This document shows, piece by piece, positions 36,942 to 46,014 of a stretch of DNA of 64,000 bases. Positions within the stretch are counted from its first letter, which is position 1, and every line of letters begins with the position of its first letter. Under the pieces are notes generated by a model. The model was given only the letters and a program-made list of their open reading frames with translations, did not search any database and was not told the DNA's origin. The position numbers and the translations under genes are program-made. The stretch comes from Burkholderia sp. 4M9327F10 (GTDB lineage: Bacteria > Pseudomonadota > Gammaproteobacteria > Burkholderiales > Burkholderiaceae): assembly GCF_005503145.1 (NCBI RefSeq), contig NZ_SCNV01000011.1, forward strand, positions 1-64,000. Reading direction: 5' to 3'.

Positions 36942-38081
36942 CTAGAACGAATGCCGCATGCCGATCCGCACATCCGACTGGGTGCTCGTGGTCGACGGCG
37001 CGAAGCTATAGCCGATCACCGCATTCACCCCGTTCGACGCCTTCAGATAGTCGCCCGAGATATACACGTCCGTGCGTTTCGACAGCAGGTAGTGCAGGCC
37101 CAGCGTGCCCTGGTTCCAGTGATGCCCTTCGAAGGTCGTGTACTGGTAGCCGCCGATCGCGCTGAACGCCGGCGTGATCTGCCAGTTCGCCCCGCCCTCG
37201 CCCACCTGCATGTGCGACGACTCGCCGTATGCCTTGATGGTCGTGTAGGTATAGTTCACATTCAAGGTCACATTGCCGATGGCGTAGCTGGTGCCTACGC
37301 CGAACGTGCCCTGCTTGTCGACGGCGAACGGCGTGTTCGCATACAGATCGGTAATCGCGCCGCTTGGACTGACGCTAATGGTCGGACGGCCGAGGAAGGT
37401 GCTCGTGCCGATCATCGCATACGGATCGAATGCGTAGATACCGAACGGATTGTTCAACTGCGTGTAGGCCACGCCCATTGTGAACGGACCGTTCGCATAG
37501 TGCGCGCCCAGGCTGTAGGCGCTGTCCTGATGGAAGTCGCCCGCGACACCGCCAAACGAATACAGGCCGCCGAACGTAAAGCCCGCGAATTCGTTCGAGA
37601 CAAACTTCACTGAGTTGGGCAGCCGGTCGCCATTGAAGCGGTCGAAGTCGCCCTGGTGGATCGCATAGCCGCTGCCCCAGGCCGAGATGTTGTAAATGGA
37701 CACCATCTCGTTGGTCAGGTCGAGCTGATTGCCGAACGACAGCGTGCCCCACTGGTTTTTCAGGCCGACATATGCCTGGCGGCCGAACTCTGCGCCGTCG
37801 AACGCGAGCTTGCCGGTACCCAGGTGAAAGCCGCTCTCGAGAACGAATACGGCAGACAGGCCACCGCCGAGATCCTCCGTACCCTTGAAACCGATACGGT
37901 TGCCGTATGCGATGCCGTCGTCGAACTTGACGACATGCGAGCCACCGGTATTGCTGACGTAGGTAATGCCCGCGTCGACAATCCCATACAGCGTCACGCT
38001 GCTTTGGGCCTGACTCACGGCGGGAAGACTGGCAAGCGCAAAGGCTACACCAGACAGTGCTGCGGCATTCGTTCTTTTCAT
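36942..38081 (-). CDS. Gram-negative porin (OmpC-type)
   Basis: A 379-residue outer-membrane porin with signal peptide (MKRTNAAALSGVAFALASLPAVSQA), opening SSVTLYGIVDAGITYVSN, many amphipathic strands and the C-terminal VRIGMRHSF with terminal Phe. Only moderately similar to the porin at 22868. Lying between carnitine and choline-sulfate genes, it might serve uptake of such solutes, but this is inference from position. Confidence 0.92.
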   Translation of the reverse strand: MKRTNAAALSGVAFALASLPAVSQAQSSVTLYGIVDAGITYVSNTGGSHVVKFDDGIAYGNRIGFKGTEDLGGGLSAVFVLESGFHLGTGKLAFDGAEFGRQAYVGLKNQWGTLSFGNQLDLTNEMVSIYNISAWGSGYAIHQGDFDRFNGDRLPNSVKFVSNEFAGFTFGGLYSFGGVAGDFHQDSAYSLGAHYANGPFTMGVAYTQLNNPFGIYAFDPYAMIGTSTFLGRPTISVSPSGAITDLYANTPFAVDKQGTFGVGTSYAIGNVTLNVNYTYTTIKAYGESSHMQVGEGGANWQITPAFSAIGGYQYTTFEGHHWNQGTLGLHYLLSKRTDVYISGDYLKASNGVNAVIGYSFAPSTTSTQSDVRIGMRHSF

Positions 38082-38381
38082 ATGTGACGTTCTCTCTTGC
38101 CTTTGTCGATGGGAAGAGCGTTCCGCATCAACCGCAGCGGAACTGCCCGATCTTGCTGGAATGACGCGCTGTCTTCAGAGCGCCCGCCGCGTATTTCCAC
38201 GCAAACCCACGCGGCGATGCTGGGACAGTACAAGCCCATATTTGCGGCAACTCGACCAAAGGCGACGCTGATTGGTCTGATTGCGACAACAAGGGAAAAT
38301 GCTAAAGGCGTGCTGCAACGCAGCGAGCACGGGGCGCGCCTGGGGGGACGTGCAGCGCGCTTGATGTGGCAGTGGTTAAAT
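38082..38381. other. Intergenic region between porin and choline-binding protein gene
   Basis: About 300 bp containing the promoter of the leftward porin and the end of the leftward binding-protein gene. I see no ORF with coding character and no convincing hairpin terminator. Confidence 0.35.
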
Positions 38382-39338
38382 CTAATGCAGTCCTAATGAC
38401 GACTGAACCGCATGCAACCCATCTGCACCGTTAATGGTCGTTACGCCGTTCAACCACGTTGACAGCAACGCCGGGTTGGCCTGCAAGGCATGAAGCGCAG
38501 CCGTATTCACATCGACCTTGTTTTGCAGCACGTTAGCAATGATCTGATTCTCGAGATCGACGTTGAATGTGACCTGCTGGAACAGCCTGGCGAGGTTCGC
38601 GCACTGCCCTGCGAAGCCCGCACGGGCGACCGTATTGACCGTCGCGCCTCCATAGTTAGGGCCGAAGTACGCGTCACCGCCCGACAGGTACGTGAGATGA
38701 AACCGGGTGTTCATCAGATGAGGCTCCCAGGCAAGGAACACAATCCACTTTTTGTCTCGCACGGCCCGTTCCACCTGGGTCAGCATGCCGGTTTCGCTGG
38801 ACTCCACCAGCTTCCAGTCGCCGAGACCAAACGCCTTGTCGGCAATCATTTTCTTGATGTTCTGGTTAGCCGGCGCCCCCGGCTCGATACCGTAGATCTT
38901 GTCGTCGAACTGATCGGCATGTTTGACGAGATCGGCGAACGAATGCACCCCCGCGGCGGCGACATAGTCCGGCACCGCCAGCGTGAACTTGGCATTGGTC
39001 AGGTTCGCGTGCAACACGTCCACCGAATGCTCTTCGATGAACGGCTTGACCAGCGGCCCCTGAGCAGGCATCCAGTTGCCGAGGAACACGTCGATCTGCC
39101 CTTTCTTCAAGCCCTGATAGGTAATCGGCACGGACAGATTGGAAACGTTCTGCTGATAGCCGAGGGCCTTCAGGAGCAGGCCAGTGACGGCATTGGTCGC
39201 GTCGATATCGGTCCAGCCAGGATCGGCCATGCGGACCTGCGTGCAGCTTTGCGGGTCCGCCGCGTCAGCCGTGACGCTTGTCATGCCGCACAGCGTGGCG
39301 AACAGCGTCAAAAACAATAAGGTCCAGCGTTTGTTCAT
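38382..39338 (-). CDS. Choline/betaine OpuAC periplasmic binding protein (ChoX-like)
   Basis: A 318-residue periplasmic binding protein, with signal peptide MNKRWTLLFLTLFATLCGMTSVTADA, then CTQVRMADPGWTDIDATNA and WEPHLMN. It is closely related to CaiX and to ChoX-type choline-binding proteins. Located 98 bp downstream of choline sulfatase, it probably binds choline or choline-O-sulfate. No permease or ATPase lies nearby. The start at 39338 is set by the signal peptide; the frame is open for 19 codons upstream. Confidence 0.87.
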   Translation of the reverse strand: MNKRWTLLFLTLFATLCGMTSVTADAADPQSCTQVRMADPGWTDIDATNAVTGLLLKALGYQQNVSNLSVPITYQGLKKGQIDVFLGNWMPAQGPLVKPFIEEHSVDVLHANLTNAKFTLAVPDYVAAAGVHSFADLVKHADQFDDKIYGIEPGAPANQNIKKMIADKAFGLGDWKLVESSETGMLTQVERAVRDKKWIVFLAWEPHLMNTRFHLTYLSGGDAYFGPNYGGATVNTVARAGFAGQCANLARLFQQVTFNVDLENQIIANVLQNKVDVNTAALHALQANPALLSTWLNGVTTINGADGLHAVQSSLGLH

Positions 39339-39436
39339 GCTCGGCTCCGGTTCAGTCAATTCGTTCGGTTCGTCGGGTGCGATCGCTGCGCTCAAGGTGG
39401 ATTCAATGTGCGCTCAATGTGCCGGGTGGGCGGAGG

Positions 39437-40975
39437 CTACGGCGTGACACGCGGAAAGCGCGCCATGGCCTCCAGCGTGTCGAGTTCGATATGGTTGCGC
39501 ATGTAGCGCTGGCTGGCGTCGCTGAAGGGCTGCCAGTCCCACGACTGGATGCGGCCCTGCGTCGTCGCCTCAAAGTGGAAGCGGCGCCGCTTCTGGCTGG
39601 CCAGGACGGCTTCGTGCAGCGCGGGTAGATTCCAGCGGCGAGCGGTTTCGTCGCGCAAGGACTCAAGCAACTCAGCGAACGCGGGATTGGTGGCGAGGTT
39701 GGTGAGCTCTTGCGGATCGGCAGCCAGATTGAAGAGCTGGTCGGGATCGACCGGCGAATGAATGTATTTGAAGTCGCCCCGCCGGATCATCACCAACGGC
39801 GCAATCGCGCCTTCGGCCAGATATTCGCCGATCGCCTCATCGTGCCCGCCATCGCCTCGCAGATGCGGCACAAGACTGCGGCCGTCGACGGGGTCCGGCC
39901 ACTCGCTGCGCGGCGCACCGGTCGCGAGTTCGACGAGCGTCGGCAGCAGATCGAGATGCGATACCGAGGCCGACACGCGATGCGCGGCAAAGTGCTTAGG
40001 CGCGTGCACGATCAGCGGCACGCGGATACCGCCCTCGAGACACGTCATCTTGTACCAGAGGCCGCGCTCGCCGAGCATCTCCCCGTGGTCCGAGGTGACG
40101 ATCACGATGGTGTCGTCGGTGAGACCCGTCGCATCGAGCGCATCCAGAATGGCGCCGAACTGCCGGTCGACGTACGACAGCGCTCCATAGTAGGCATGGC
40201 GCGCATTGCGGACCTGCTGCACGGTGGGCGGCGTACGATCCGTCTCGCAGACCACGCGCAAGCGCTGCGAATGCGGATCGCTTTGCTGCGCGCTCAACGA
40301 CGTGCGCGGCAGATCGATCTCGTCGTCGCGGTACAAGTCCCAGTACTCCTGGGGAATCGCATAGGGGTCGTGCGGATGCGTGAGCGAGGCCACCAGGCAG
40401 AACGGCCGCGGATCGCGTCCTGCCTGCCTTTCGCGGGCGATGTCGAAGAGCTTCTGGCGCGCGGTGAAGGTGACTTCATCGTCGAAATCGAGCTGATTGG
40501 TGCGCACGCACGGACCGGCATCGAGCACCGAGCTCATGTTGTGATACCAGCTTGGGCGCACTTCCGGTTGCGACCAATCGGGCACCCAGCCGAAGTCGGC
40601 AGGATAGATGTCGGTGGTGAGCCGCTCCTCGAAACCGTGCAACTGATCCGGGCCGCAGAAATGCATCTTGCCCGACAGGATGGTGCGATAGCCTGCCGCC
40701 CGCAGATAGTGCGCAAACGTCAGGGTTTGCGCCGGGAATTCGGCGGCGTTATCGTAGGCACCTATGTTGGACGGCAATTTGCCCGCCAGCATCGAAAAGC
40801 GCGCTGGGGCGCACAGCGGACTTGCGCAATAAGCGGAGTCGAACACAACCCCTTCCTGGGCGAGCGCATCGAGACGCGGCGTGTGCGAAATCTTATGGCC
40901 ATATGCCCGCAACGCAAACGGCGTCATCTGGTCCGCCATCAAGATAAGGATATTCTGCTTTGTGTTAAGGCTCAT
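39437..40975 (-). CDS. betC: Choline sulfatase BetC
   Basis: Hydrolyses choline-O-sulfate to choline and sulfate in the cytoplasm. The 512-residue sulfatase has ILILMADQM with the metal-binding Asp residues, and the formylglycine motif SPLCAPAR (Cys55, C-x-P-x-R). KMHFCGPDQLHGFEERLTTDIYP is characteristic of choline sulfatases. VTSDHGEMLGERGLWYKMT and the C-terminal betC extension are also present. It is divergent from a LysR-type regulator, the usual betC arrangement. betA/betB are not in the window. Confidence 0.94.
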   Translation of the reverse strand: MSLNTKQNILILMADQMTPFALRAYGHKISHTPRLDALAQEGVVFDSAYCASPLCAPARFSMLAGKLPSNIGAYDNAAEFPAQTLTFAHYLRAAGYRTILSGKMHFCGPDQLHGFEERLTTDIYPADFGWVPDWSQPEVRPSWYHNMSSVLDAGPCVRTNQLDFDDEVTFTARQKLFDIARERQAGRDPRPFCLVASLTHPHDPYAIPQEYWDLYRDDEIDLPRTSLSAQQSDPHSQRLRVVCETDRTPPTVQQVRNARHAYYGALSYVDRQFGAILDALDATGLTDDTIVIVTSDHGEMLGERGLWYKMTCLEGGIRVPLIVHAPKHFAAHRVSASVSHLDLLPTLVELATGAPRSEWPDPVDGRSLVPHLRGDGGHDEAIGEYLAEGAIAPLVMIRRGDFKYIHSPVDPDQLFNLAADPQELTNLATNPAFAELLESLRDETARRWNLPALHEAVLASQKRRRFHFEATTQGRIQSWDWQPFSDASQRYMRNHIELDTLEAMARFPRVTP

Positions 40976-41099
40976 GAGCGGGGTCGATTAGAATCTTGAA
41001 GATTTCCGCGCGGCGAATGCCCGGCTTTGCGGCTTACCGTGCCATGCGCGAGTGTCTTCACTATTGCCGCTCATAAACGCACTGTGAAGGTGCTCAATG

Positions 41100-41115
41100 C
41101 TTATGGGCCCATAAG
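41100..41115. promoter_or_regulatory. Palindrome in the betC-lysR divergent promoter
   Basis: CTTATGGGCCCATAAG is a perfect 16-bp palindrome that contains the LysR-type T-N11-A pattern. It lies 8 bp before the LysR start codon and about 125 bp from the betC start. An autoregulatory/activation site for the adjacent regulator is the natural reading. Confidence 0.6.
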
Positions 41116-41123
41116 GGGGAGTT

Positions 41124-42026
41124 ATGTCGAGACAGGACCGTTTGCCGCCAATGCAGACCTTGTCGGTGTTCGAATCGGCAGCGCGACTCGCCAGCTTTAC
41201 GGCCGCGGCGCGCGAACTCGGCTCCACCCAGCCGGCGGTCAGCCAGCGCGTCGTGCAACTGGAAGAAGACCTCGGCACACCGCTGTTCGCGCGCGGGCAC
41301 CGCGGCGTGTCGCTCACGCCCGAAGGTGAACGGCTGTTCGAAGCAGTCAGCCAGAGCCTCGACACCTTGCGCGAAGCCACCGCCGACATTCGCGCCCGCC
41401 GCGCGAGCGGCGCCCTGACCATCCTGACCGATTTCGGTTTTGCGACCTATTGGCTGATGCCGCGGCTCACACGTCTAAAGCAGTTGATGCCGGATGTGAA
41501 CGTGAAGATCGTCACATCGCAAGCAGCTTTCGACCCACGCCACGACCATGCGGACATCGCCATCGTCTTCGGCGATGGCGACTGGGCGCCGTGCACCGCG
41601 ACGCGGCTCTTCCCCGAGGAAGTCACGCCGGTGTGCTCACCCGCGTTTCGCGCGGCACATCCGCAGATGACCGATGCCGCCGACCTCGTGCGCCTGCCGC
41701 TGCTGCACGTGCAACCGACCAAACCGGAGCGCTGGCTGGCATGGAGCGACTGGTTTGCCGCTCAGGGGCTCAATCCGCCTGCGGACCGGGACGGCATCAC
41801 GTTTAACAGTTACGCGCTGGTGATTCACGCGGTGCTGATGAACCAGGGGATTGCGCTGGGCTGGACGCCTCTGATCGACGAACTGGTGGCAACCGGCCAG
41901 TTGGTCAAACTGCTCGACGAGCCGGTGGTGACCTCGCGTGGCTATTTCCTGGTGCGTCCCCAGGCTCGGCCAGAGGCCGCGGCGGTGCCGTTGTTCCGGA
42001 GATGGCTGTTCGACGAATGCGCCTGA
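41124..42026 (+). CDS. LysR-type regulator of choline-sulfate genes
   Basis: A 300-residue LysR-family protein. N-terminal winged HTH: LSVFESAARLASFTAAARELGSTQPAVSQRVVQLEEDLGTPLFARGHRGVSLTPEG is split by nothing in the protein and spans about residues 10-65. The effector-binding domain follows, of the GcvA-like subgroup. GGGGGA lies just upstream of the ATG. Divergent position next to betC indicates control of betC and the downstream ChoX-like gene, presumably by choline or choline sulfate. Confidence 0.88.
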   Translation: MSRQDRLPPMQTLSVFESAARLASFTAAARELGSTQPAVSQRVVQLEEDLGTPLFARGHRGVSLTPEGERLFEAVSQSLDTLREATADIRARRASGALTILTDFGFATYWLMPRLTRLKQLMPDVNVKIVTSQAAFDPRHDHADIAIVFGDGDWAPCTATRLFPEEVTPVCSPAFRAAHPQMTDAADLVRLPLLHVQPTKPERWLAWSDWFAAQGLNPPADRDGITFNSYALVIHAVLMNQGIALGWTPLIDELVATGQLVKLLDEPVVTSRGYFLVRPQARPEAAAVPLFRRWLFDECA

Positions 42027-42242
42027 TCCGCCCGATGCGGCGGCGCGGCGCCTGACGCTGCTTGAAGCTGCATGAAGCTGTGCATGTGTCGCAGCACAAG
42101 GCGCTGACGCACTGATACCAGCATCACGGCGTTTCGATTCTATTCGCGGGATATCTGGCCTGATTTACTTCAGCATTCCCGCGCGCAGTCGGCTGTTCTG
42201 CTTGCGCCAGCGCGGGTTTTCCTATTGAAGCCAAGGACCCGC

Positions 42243-43121
42243 ATGCCCGCCACCGATCGTTCCCACCAGTTCGCCCTGACCCTCTCGTGCCCGAGCGCGG
42301 CAGGCCAGGTTGCCGCCGTTGTTGGTTTTCTGGAGCGGCACCATTGCTATATCGACGAGTTGACGGTCTTCGACGACGAGATCAGTACGCGGTTTTTTGT
42401 GCGCTGCGTGTTTCATGGGGTGGCAGCCGCGCCCGCCTTGCCTTTGCAGATTGATGTGCTGCGGCGCGAGTTTGCGCCTATTGCTGCCGACTTCGAGATG
42501 ACATGGGCGATTCACGATGTCGCGGTGCGGCCGAAGGTTTTGATTCTGGTGTCGAAGCTCGAACACTGTCTTGCGGATTTGCTGTTCCGCTGGAAGATGG
42601 GGGAGTTGAAGATGGACATTGTTGGGGTGGTGTCGAATCACCCTGATCTTGAGGGGCTTGCGGCGCAGCATGGGTTGGCGTTTCGGCATCTGCCTGTTAG
42701 TGCGGAGACGCGTGCTTCGCAGGAGGCCCAGGTGCTGGAGATTTTTGAGTCCAGCGGGGCTGAGTTGATGATTCTTGCGCGGTATATGCAGATTCTTTCA
42801 GACGGAACCAGCCGGGCGCTTGCTGGGCGGGCGATCAATATTCATCATTCGTTCTTGCCGGGGTTTAAGGGGGCTAAGCCTTATCATCAGGCGTATGCGC
42901 GAGGGGTTAAGTTGATTGGGGCTACTGCGCATTTCGTTACTGATGATCTTGATGAAGGGCCTATTATTGAGCAGGTGGTTGAGCGGGTTGATCACTCTTA
43001 TGGGCCTGAGCGGCTGCTTGCTGTGGGGCGGGATGTTGAGTGTATTACTCTTGCCAGGGCGGTTAAGGCTTTTGTTGAGAGGAGGGTTTTTATTAATGGG
43101 GAGAGGACTGTGGTGATTTGA
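42243..43121 (+). CDS. purU: Formyltetrahydrofolate deformylase PurU
   Basis: Hydrolyses 10-formyl-THF to THF and formate, balancing one-carbon pools when methyl groups of glycine betaine are released. The 292-residue protein has an N-terminal ACT domain (about 1-85) and a formyltransferase-type catalytic domain. Catalytic signatures are INIHHSFLPGFKGAKPYHQA and GATAHFVTDDLDEGPIIEQ (Asn, His, Asp). purU genes accompany gbc/dgc genes in several proteobacteria. From about 42600 on, codons end mostly in T or G rather than C, unlike the first third of the gene. Confidence 0.94.
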   Translation: MPATDRSHQFALTLSCPSAAGQVAAVVGFLERHHCYIDELTVFDDEISTRFFVRCVFHGVAAAPALPLQIDVLRREFAPIAADFEMTWAIHDVAVRPKVLILVSKLEHCLADLLFRWKMGELKMDIVGVVSNHPDLEGLAAQHGLAFRHLPVSAETRASQEAQVLEIFESSGAELMILARYMQILSDGTSRALAGRAINIHHSFLPGFKGAKPYHQAYARGVKLIGATAHFVTDDLDEGPIIEQVVERVDHSYGPERLLAVGRDVECITLARAVKAFVERRVFINGERTVVI

Positions 43122-43438
43122 TGGGGGTTTTTTGCCTACGGCGTTTTGGTTGGTGTTCTGGCGGTGTTGGCGCTTCCTTGCTTTGTTTTTGGTTTATTGG
43201 CGTTGCCCCTGGCTGTGTTCTTGCGGTGTTGGCCTTTCCTTGTTTTGTTTTCGGTCTATTGGCGTTGCCCCTGTGCGGGGCGGCACTTACTTTCTTTGCC
43301 GCCGCAAAGAAAGTAAGCAAAGAAAGCGGGCTGCAACCGCCAGCCGGTAGTGAGCCATCTAGGTTTACTACCGGAAACGGCCCAAGACGAGACCTGCCCT
43401 CGCAAACTCCACCTTCGTGACACAGCGCTCATCCACCC
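43122..43438 (+). repeat. Dispersed repeat, left copy, with internal duplication
   Basis: The left member of an inverted pair. It contains two diverged tandem copies of a ~60-bp block (from about 43153 and about 43218; each runs GTGTTC.GCGGTGTTGGC to TTATTGGCGTTGCCCCTG or similar). A palindromic core follows at 43286-43317, CTTACTTTCTTTG paired with CAAAGAAAGTAAG around CCGCCG. A tail with GGCCCAAGACGAGACC continues to about 43438. The right copy at about 43575-43825 carries the same elements in reverse. Short ORFs here look non-coding. Confidence 0.85.
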
Positions 43439-43574
43439 CACTCCGCACTTCGTGCGTCGCGGATGGGTCTGCAGGGGAAGGCCGGTTAAGTAAGCGTAAT
43501 ATTTAGTATACCTACATAGCTCGCAATCGGTGCCATTCCCTTCAGCGGGGCGCGCAGCGCGACGCTGGAGCGGA

Positions 43575-43822
43575 TGAGTGCTTTGTCACTGAGGGGGAGT
43601 GTGCGAGGGCGGGTCTCGTCTTGGGCCGTTCCCCGTGGCAAACTGGGATGGCTCACTACAAGCTGGCGGTTGCAGCCCGCTTTCTTTTGCCTACTTTTCT
43701 TTGCGGCGGCAAAGAAAAGTAGGTGCCGCCCCGCACAGGGGCAACGCCAATAGACCGATAACAAAACAAGGAAAGGCCAACACCCCATAAACACCAACCA
43801 AAACGCCGTAGGCAAAAAAAAG
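43575..43822 (-). repeat. Dispersed repeat, right copy, inverted
   Basis: The reverse complement of much of the left copy: GGTCTCGTCTTGGGCC, GCGGTTGCAGCCCGCTTTC, the palindromic core CTACTTTTCTTTG/CAAAGAAAAGTAG at 43691-43722, GGGGCAACGCCAATAGACCG and GCCGTAGGCAAAAAA. It has only one copy of the ~60-bp block. The two copies flank about 135 bp of single-copy sequence (43440-43574) and lie between the 3' ends of two convergent genes, so transcripts could fold into a long hairpin that stops transcription from both sides. Confidence 0.85.
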
Positions 43823-44698
43823 TTATTGCGCCCCCCCCACCCAACTATCCACCCTATCAGCGTGCGCAGCAATCCAGGCATCTGCCGCCGCCGCAGGCTT
43901 AGCCCCATTCTCCGTAGCCAGCATGACGCTATCAATCTCCCCCGGCTTCCACTGAAACTTCTTCAAAAACGCAACAACAGGCGCAGCCTTAGTCTCAAGC
44001 GAAGGGTTAACAACGTTATCGACATGCTCAGCCTCACCATAAACCTTCTTGGGATCATCAAGAAACTTAAGCTTCCACTTGGCAAACATCCAATGCGGCG
44101 CCCACCCCGTAACGATCACAGGCTTGTTAGCATGCATGGAACGCGCAAGCTCAGCAGTCATCGCACTGCCCGAACTCGGCATCAACTGATAGTCAAGGTT
44201 ATAAGCCTTGATGGCGTCGTCGGTTTTCTTCATCACACCCGCACCAGCATCAATCCCAACAATGCGCCCGCCGAAATCCGCCTTGTGCTCCGCCAGATCG
44301 CTAATACTCTTCTCCGGCACATCGGCCGGCACAATCAGCCCAATCTTCGCGTCCGGGAAGTTAGTCCCGAGATCGGCCACCTTGGTCTTGAACTGGTCCC
44401 AGTAAGCCCCCTGCGTCACCGGCAACCAGGCCGAAAGCGTCGCATCCAGATCGCCGCGCGCAACGCCCTGCCACATGATGCCGGCCGCCACCGGAACCAG
44501 TTGAACCGGATAACCCAATCGCTTTTCGATCACCTCAGCAGCCACGTTCGACGTCGCCACGCTATCGTCCCACCCCTCCACGTAGCCGATCTTGATGGTC
44601 GGCTTCGTGTCCGCAGTCGCCGTCATGGTCGCGCCCAGCATCGTAATCAGCACAGCACCCAAGGCGCTGCAAAGCAGCCGCTTTTTCATGACCTTCAT
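43823..44698 (-). CDS. Glycine betaine-type OpuAC periplasmic binding protein
   Basis: A 291-residue periplasmic binding protein: signal peptide (MKVMKKRLLCSALGAVLITML), then KIGYVEGWDDSVATSNVAAEVIEKRLGYPV and the aromatic segments IMWQGVA and WAPHWMF expected for a betaine cage. It is the last gene of the leftward gbc run, 125 bp after gbcB, so glycine betaine or a related amine is the likely ligand. GGAGATC lies upstream of the ATG at 44698. As with the other two binding proteins, no permease or ATPase is nearby. Its 3' half shows the same T/G-ending codon bias as purU. Confidence 0.88.
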   Translation of the reverse strand: MKVMKKRLLCSALGAVLITMLGATMTATADTKPTIKIGYVEGWDDSVATSNVAAEVIEKRLGYPVQLVPVAAGIMWQGVARGDLDATLSAWLPVTQGAYWDQFKTKVADLGTNFPDAKIGLIVPADVPEKSISDLAEHKADFGGRIVGIDAGAGVMKKTDDAIKAYNLDYQLMPSSGSAMTAELARSMHANKPVIVTGWAPHWMFAKWKLKFLDDPKKVYGEAEHVDNVVNPSLETKAAPVVAFLKKFQWKPGEIDSVMLATENGAKPAAAADAWIAAHADRVDSWVGGAQ

Positions 44699-44823
44699 GA
44701 TGATCTCCTTGTACCCGCCCACGCGGTGAGTCTTTAGAATCCCCAGCCAGAAATCCCCACGAAGTAAGCTTTGCGACACCTGTTTGCCTAAATGCGACCT
44801 GCATACACCGCTGATTCCGCAGA

Positions 44824-45969
44824 CTATTTCTCAACCACCAGATCCGTTAGCGGCTTGCTGCAGCACAACAGCACCATGCCCTGATCGATCTCGCGCTGGC
44901 GGATGCCGCCGTTGTGTTTCATCTCCACCTGGCCCGATACCAGCTTCACCTTGCAAGTGCCGCACATCCCTTGTGTACACGATGCTGGCAAACGCACACC
45001 AGCCTGCCGTGCTGCGTCGAGCACGTGCTGATCGGTACCGCAAACAATTTCCCGGTTACTGCGCGTGAAGCTCACGGCAAACGTGGCCGCCGCGGGCGCT
45101 GCATCCAAAGCGTCCGGCGCCGTTTCCGCAAGCAGTTCGGGCGCTGCTTCAACGAGCGTCTCGAAGGAAAAGCTCTCTTCGTGGTAGTGCTTGCGCTCAA
45201 ACCCTGCTTCGTCGAGCAGGTCACGCAGAGCCTTCATATAGGGCGCTGGACCGCAAGTGAATATCTCGCGCTCCATGAAATCCGGTGCAATCAGCTTGAG
45301 CAGTGGCAGGGTCAGAAACCCCGTTACGCCTGGCCAGTTGGTTCGCGCACCAAGCCGCTCACACACGAACGACGTGCGGAAATTGCTCTGGTTGGCTGCA
45401 ATCAGATCGAGTTCGCGCGCAAAGATGATGTCGTCCGGCGTGCGGGCACTATGGACGAACACAATGTCGCGGTCTTCGCTCAACTCGTGATGTGCGCGGC
45501 TCATCGACATGAGCGGAGTAATGCCCGAACCCGCCGAGAGGAACAGGTACTTGCGCGCCGGATGCCGCGCGCAGGTAAACTCCCCGGCCGGTCCGAGCAC
45601 GCGTACTTGCGCACCGGCTTGCAGATTGTCGTGCAGCCAGTTCGACACCTTGCCGCCCGGCACGCGCTTCACGGTAATTGAAATCGTATGCGGGCGTGTT
45701 GGCGACGAGGAAATCGTATAGCAGCGGTTGATCGTCTCGCCGTCAATTTCGAGTTCGAGCGTCACGAACTGGCCCGGTTCGAAAGAAAACGCATGCCCGG
45801 CCGGTGAACGGAAGAAAAAGCTCTTCACGTCGTGCGTTTCCTGACGGACCTGGCAGCAGACGAGCGTCTCTTCGACGTCGCTCGTCCAGCGTGCCGGCAG
45901 CGCGCCCCAGAATTGCGGCTGGGTCAGCCGGCTTTCAACGGGTTCGAAGGTTGCCGCATCCCGCATCAT
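44824..45969 (-). CDS. gbcB: Glycine betaine demethylase reductase subunit GbcB
   Basis: The electron-transfer partner of the Rieske oxygenase GbcA. The 381-residue protein has an FAD-binding domain (RCYTISSSPT), an NAD-binding domain (FLSAGSGITPLMSM, FTCGPAPYM) and a C-terminal plant-type [2Fe-2S] ferredoxin with CTQGMCGTCKVKLVSG and a final Cys in LCC. The ATG at 45969 is preferred because GGTGGAG lies six bases upstream. It follows gbcA after 45 bp. Confidence 0.94.
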   Translation of the reverse strand: MMRDAATFEPVESRLTQPQFWGALPARWTSDVEETLVCCQVRQETHDVKSFFFRSPAGHAFSFEPGQFVTLELEIDGETINRCYTISSSPTRPHTISITVKRVPGGKVSNWLHDNLQAGAQVRVLGPAGEFTCARHPARKYLFLSAGSGITPLMSMSRAHHELSEDRDIVFVHSARTPDDIIFARELDLIAANQSNFRTSFVCERLGARTNWPGVTGFLTLPLLKLIAPDFMEREIFTCGPAPYMKALRDLLDEAGFERKHYHEESFSFETLVEAAPELLAETAPDALDAAPAAATFAVSFTRSNREIVCGTDQHVLDAARQAGVRLPASCTQGMCGTCKVKLVSGQVEMKHNGGIRQREIDQGMVLLCCSKPLTDLVVEK

Positions 45970-46014
45970 TGTTCGCTCCACCTGCCGCCAGGCATCCGGT
46001 TGTGAAATCAGTCT

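Noticed and set aside
43118..43420. Short ORFs (60-100 codons) in the repeat region encoding Phe/Leu/Cys-rich peptides
   Set aside because: They arise from the T/G-rich repeat blocks, appear in several frames in both copies, and lack ribosome-binding sites.
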